Shown in pieces: positions 14,630-16,661 of a stretch of 16,661 bases of DNA. Source of the DNA: Candidatus Omnitrophota bacterium (GTDB taxonomy: Bacteria > Hinthialibacterota > Hinthialibacteria > Hinthialibacterales > JAKPRU01); the NCBI GenBank assembly GCA_029557025.1, contig JAKPRU010000898.1, positions 1-16,661 of the forward strand. The letters run 5' to 3'. A program made the position numbers and the translations under genes. Position 1 is the first letter of the stretch. Every line of letters starts with the position of its first letter. The notes beneath the pieces are model-generated. The model saw only the letters and a list, made by a program, of their open reading frames with translations, ran no database searches and was not told the DNA's origin.

Positions 14630-15104
14630 TTAATCAGACTCCCCAGGCTTCTCTCCACTTCACGGTCGTACAGATTCGCAAATGTTTCCGCGATGGCATT
14701 CGGGTCAATTTCCAGATATCGATCCGCCGTCCGGCAACGAATTTCAGCATTCTCCGTGTCACGATAGAGAGAATGAAACAGCACTTTATCCGTTTCTTTC
14801 ATCCGCAGGTCGAGTTCCTTGAGGATCACGTAGTCATGAGTCGCCAGAAAGATCTGAACGCCGTATCAAGTTTTGTTTTCGTAATATCACAGCCGGAATA
14901 GATCACTTTCATCACATGGGTTTTGCCTGTGCCATTGGCCCCAACAAAAACGTTTATCCCCGGAAAAAGAACCAAATCCAGTTTCTCAAATGCAGTAAAC
15001 TGCTCAAGTTCGATTCTTGTGATTGTCGTCGTGCTTCCCCCCTTATCAACACCCGACAGAATCCCCACTTCCTGAATCTTCTTCGGACGGGAACTCCCCC
15101 TCAC
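14626..15104 (-). pseudogene. AAA-family ATPase (ABC/SMC-type, AAA_15/21-like), internally deleted
   Basis: The N-terminal part is intact: TRIELEQFTAFEKLDLVLFP, then a perfect Walker A, GINVFVGANGTGKTHVMKV, then IYSGCDITKTKL. It then leaves the family pattern near 14862-14870 and hits a stop at 14826. In another frame, from about 14865, the C-terminal part resumes: GVQIFLATHDYVILKELDL (the switch/H-loop His that follows Walker B) and on to AIAETFANLYDREVERSLG, ending in the TGA at 14626. The signature motif and Walker B region, roughly 150-200 residues in relatives of this type, is missing, and the frame changes at the join. The gene cannot make a working ATPase. The nominal GTG start at 15104 overlaps the stop of the M23 gene. 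The family's natural start may instead be at 15029, where ACG stands 7 nt after an AAGGGGGG ribosome-binding-like stretch. The family call is strong; its specific subfamily is not named. Confidence 0.82.
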
Positions 15105-16285
15105 TTAACTTCCGGCAGCAACTTCATCGGGTTAATCGGATTGGTCGCCTCGCGGACCTCAAAATGGAGATGATCGGTTTGAATGTCTTTCGGGACCCTT
15201 CCGGTTCGACCGACCCGCGCGATCATCTGGCCGCGACTGACTTTGTCCCCCGCCTTCACCACCACTTCGCTGAGATGGGCATAAATGGTGCGCAATCCTT
15301 TTCCTTTTTGTTTGCCGTGATACAGGATGACATAGTTTCCCAGGGTATTCCCGAAGTCGTCACTGACCCCGCCGACCATCTGCACTTCCCCATCTGCCGC
15401 GGCCAGCACCGGAGATCCGGGGGGGGCGGTCAGGATCATGCCGTTTCCCATCAATCCGCTCTCCGCGCCGAATTGTTTTGCCACGGCAAAATTCCCTGTC
15501 AAAGGCCAGGAGAATGTCAGTGTATCAACTTTCTTTACCTGGGCCGGCGGCTGAACATCCTGGGGAGCAGGGACTGCGGTTGGTTCCGGAGTGGGTGTCG
15601 GGGTTGGAACGCCCGGTTCAGGAGTGGGTGTCGGAGTTGGAGTGGAGAGAGGCGGCTCTCCTTTCTCCACACGATGCTCATCCACAAGTTTCTCAATCCG
15701 TTTCGCCAAAGCGATCCGCTCTTCGCGAGAACCCTCCGGTGTCTTGTGATACACCTTTTCCGCAACCGACATCTGGACCTCTTTGACTTCATCCGCGCCA
15801 GGAATGAACAGTTTCTGTCCGATCTGCAATTTGCGGGGATCATGGATGTTGTTGTATCGTTCGATCAGCGTTCGTTCGACACCATAGGCATCCGAGATCC
15901 GTTTCAGAGTCTCTCCCGCTTTAACCTCATGGTAAACCCCTTTTTCCTCGGGAGCCGCCGCTTTCACAGCCACAGCCGATTTAGGTTCCGTGGCGCCCGG
16001 AATATGCAGGCGCTGTCCCACTTCCAAATGATTAGGATCGTGAATGCGATTGATTCGCTGAATTCGTTGAGGCGTGATTCCATAGGCGCGCGCGATTCCC
16101 ACCAGAGTCTCCCCTTCCGCCACAATATGCGTAACCCCCTCCAACACAGGTGGATCTCCCACATAGCCCCGATCCGACTGATGCGCACAGGACCCCATTA
16201 GTCCTGCCCAGATGCAGAGACACAGCAAAACACTCCGCGTATTTCTCGGAGAAAATCTTGATCGGCATTTCACGACATTCATCAT
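15101..16285 (-). CDS. LysM lipoprotein with degenerate M23 (LytM) domain, NlpD/EnvC-like
   Basis: This is a 394-residue envelope protein. The start is the first of two adjacent ATGs, without a strong Shine-Dalgarno sequence. Residues 18-33 form a signal peptide ending in LMGSC, a passable lipobox with Cys33. Two LysM peptidoglycan-binding domains follow (about 52-97 and 118-163). A Pro/Thr linker (214-236) carries an 11-residue repeat. The C-terminal LytM/M23 fold spans about 275-390. Active M23 enzymes need HxxxD and HxH zinc ligands. The HLH (372-374) and the YAHL His337 are kept, but the first site reads GNGMILTAPPGSPV, without His or Asp. This resembles NlpD and EnvC, which bind and activate amidases instead of cutting peptidoglycan. 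A role in septal or daughter-cell peptidoglycan remodelling at the periplasmic face is therefore inferred. Its stop abuts the ATPase remnant (GTGA), which may reflect insertion of that pair directly behind it. Confidence 0.88.
   Translation of the reverse strand: MMNVVKCRSRFSPRNTRSVLLCLCIWAGLMGSCAHQSDRGYVGDPPVLEGVTHIVAEGETLVGIARAYGITPQRIQRINRIHDPNHLEVGQRLHIPGATEPKSAVAVKAAAPEEKGVYHEVKAGETLKRISDAYGVERTLIERYNNIHDPRKLQIGQKLFIPGADEVKEVQMSVAEKVYHKTPEGSREERIALAKRIEKLVDEHRVEKGEPPLSTPTPTPTPEPGVPTPTPTPEPTAVPAPQDVQPPAQVKKVDTLTFSWPLTGNFAVAKQFGAESGLMGNGMILTAPPGSPVLAAADGEVQMVGGVSDDFGNTLGNYVILYHGKQKGKGLRTIYAHLSEVVVKAGDKVSRGQMIARVGRTGRVPKDIQTDHLHFEVREATNPINPMKLLPEVK
15582..15641 (-). repeat. Direct repeat coding for the Pro/Thr linker
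   Basis: Two near-identical 27-nt copies (15582-15608 and 15615-15641, two differences) are spaced 33 nt apart. They encode the TPTPTPEP units that link the LysM and M23 domains of the lipoprotein. Such linkers commonly grow and shrink by slippage. Confidence 0.75.
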
Positions 16286-16566
16286 CGTGCTCAGACCCAG
16301 GGATGCCCGGTCGCACCGGAGCGCCGCACATCACATTTCGAGGCTCTGCCTCGATTCGCCACTTCTGCGAACGATTCCAGACACATTCCGGCAACGCCAA
16401 AACCGATATTGCCGACATTCTGAGTCGCCGAAAAACCCGCAGAAGAAGCCCCAGCCGGGCCGAGTCAATATCTGGCAAGTACGCGGAATCAGACGTCCTT
16501 TTCCATCCCGCAGTTCAGTGGATAAGCCTATTGTGACATAAACGAAATGAAAATGCCAGATGGTCG
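16286..16566. other. Intergenic region upstream of the LysM lipoprotein gene
   Basis: No convincing gene is seen. A minus-strand open frame (16478 downward) runs through it into the lipoprotein gene in another frame and has no recognisable family pattern. The promoter for the lipoprotein must lie here, but I find no clear -35/-10 pair. The segment contains the short palindrome listed separately at 16338-16354. Confidence 0.5.
16338..16354. repeat. REP-like palindrome with GGCTCTGCC core
   Basis: TCGAGGC (16338-16344) and GCCTCGA (16348-16354) pair perfectly around a 3-nt loop TCT. The core GGCAGAGCC (minus strand) is shared with palindromic repeats that are dispersed in many bacterial genomes (from memory, not searched). 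It lies ~55 bp upstream of the lipoprotein start and could be an extragenic palindrome or an RNA stem. Confidence 0.45.
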
Positions 16567-16661
16567 TTACCGACTTCCGTTCGAGGATTCGATCGGTCGG
16601 TAAGCCACGACAATCCGGAAGATTTGATTGAGGTCCTGCACCTGGACATTCTCAAAACCCG
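16567..16661 (-). CDS. Possible C-terminal end of a gene entering from the right edge
   Basis: A minus-strand frame is open from the right edge to a TAA at 16567-16569 and reads GFENVQVQDLNQIFRIVVAY followed by a short polar tail. The sequence is protein-like and GC at third positions is fair, but only 31 codons are visible. A plus-strand frame over the same bases is also open (ending in NPEDLIEVLHLDILKT). No family is recognised and the strand is not settled, so this is a tentative call. Confidence 0.3.
   Translation of the reverse strand, partial: GFENVQVQDLNQIFRIVVAYRPIESSNGSR

Noticed and set aside
15023..16201. Long plus-strand open frame (392 codons) opposite the LysM/M23 gene
   Set aside because: It is the antisense of a well-supported lipoprotein gene; its Arg/Ser/Gly/Trp-rich middle is just the complement of the Pro/Thr linker repeat, and no family pattern is seen.
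1..16661. CRISPR array, insertion sequence, integrase or attachment sites
   Set aside because: No regularly spaced direct repeats with unique spacers, no transposase or integrase motifs, and no tRNA-end duplications were seen on either strand.

Overview
The window reads as a chromosomal segment of an uncultured, moderately GC-rich, Gram-negative-type bacterium. It carries a Tat-exported Gfo/Idh/MocA oxidoreductase with a broken relative beside it, exported HEAT-repeat proteins, large O-antigen-ligase-like proteins with TPR tails, a DUF2723 membrane protein and a LysM lipoprotein. This mix is common in Planctomycetota/Verrucomicrobiota-type and candidate-phylum (for example Hydrogenedentota or Sumerlaeota) genomes. 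That placement is an inference from gene content; no rRNA or tRNA is present to confirm it.

Layout, left to right. (1) 2-748: end of an unrecognised protein cut by the window edge, followed by about 300 bp of non-coding DNA with strong hairpins. (2) 1058-1560, minus strand: C-terminal remnant of a Gfo/Idh/MocA oxidoreductase, frameshifted at a G run. An intact family member follows on the plus strand (1595-2899). (3) Plus-strand run: HEAT-repeat exported protein, Wzy/WaaL-like ligase with TPRs (overlapping by 4 nt), then purD. (4) Minus-strand run facing it: DUF2723 GT-C protein, a second Wzy/WaaL-like TPR protein, an RsbW-like anti-sigma ATPase and an isochorismatase-family hydrolase, which overlaps the end of purD by 8 bp. 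(5) 12369-14081, plus strand: another large polytopic GT-C-like membrane protein, divergent from the DUF2723 gene. (6) Minus strand: a degenerate M23 LysM lipoprotein, a gutted AAA ATPase and an intact small protein with a PD-(D/E)XK-like motif. (7) A right-edge intergenic region and a doubtful partial ORF.

How the genes may work together. Four large membrane proteins (two Wzy/WaaL-like, one DUF2723, one GT-C-like) within about 10 kb suggest a surface-glycan or protein O-glycosylation locus acting on lipid-linked sugars, with purD and the hydrolase as housekeeping passengers. The LysM/degenerate-M23 lipoprotein probably belongs to cell division or peptidoglycan remodelling. The ATPase/nuclease-like pair looks like a decayed two-gene conflict (defence) module.

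Most notable observations: the decayed ATPase-nuclease pair; short repeats that have entered, in frame, the same loop of both O-antigen-ligase paralogues; loss of Zn-ligand positions in the M23 domain; and the homopolymer frameshift in the oxidoreductase remnant.
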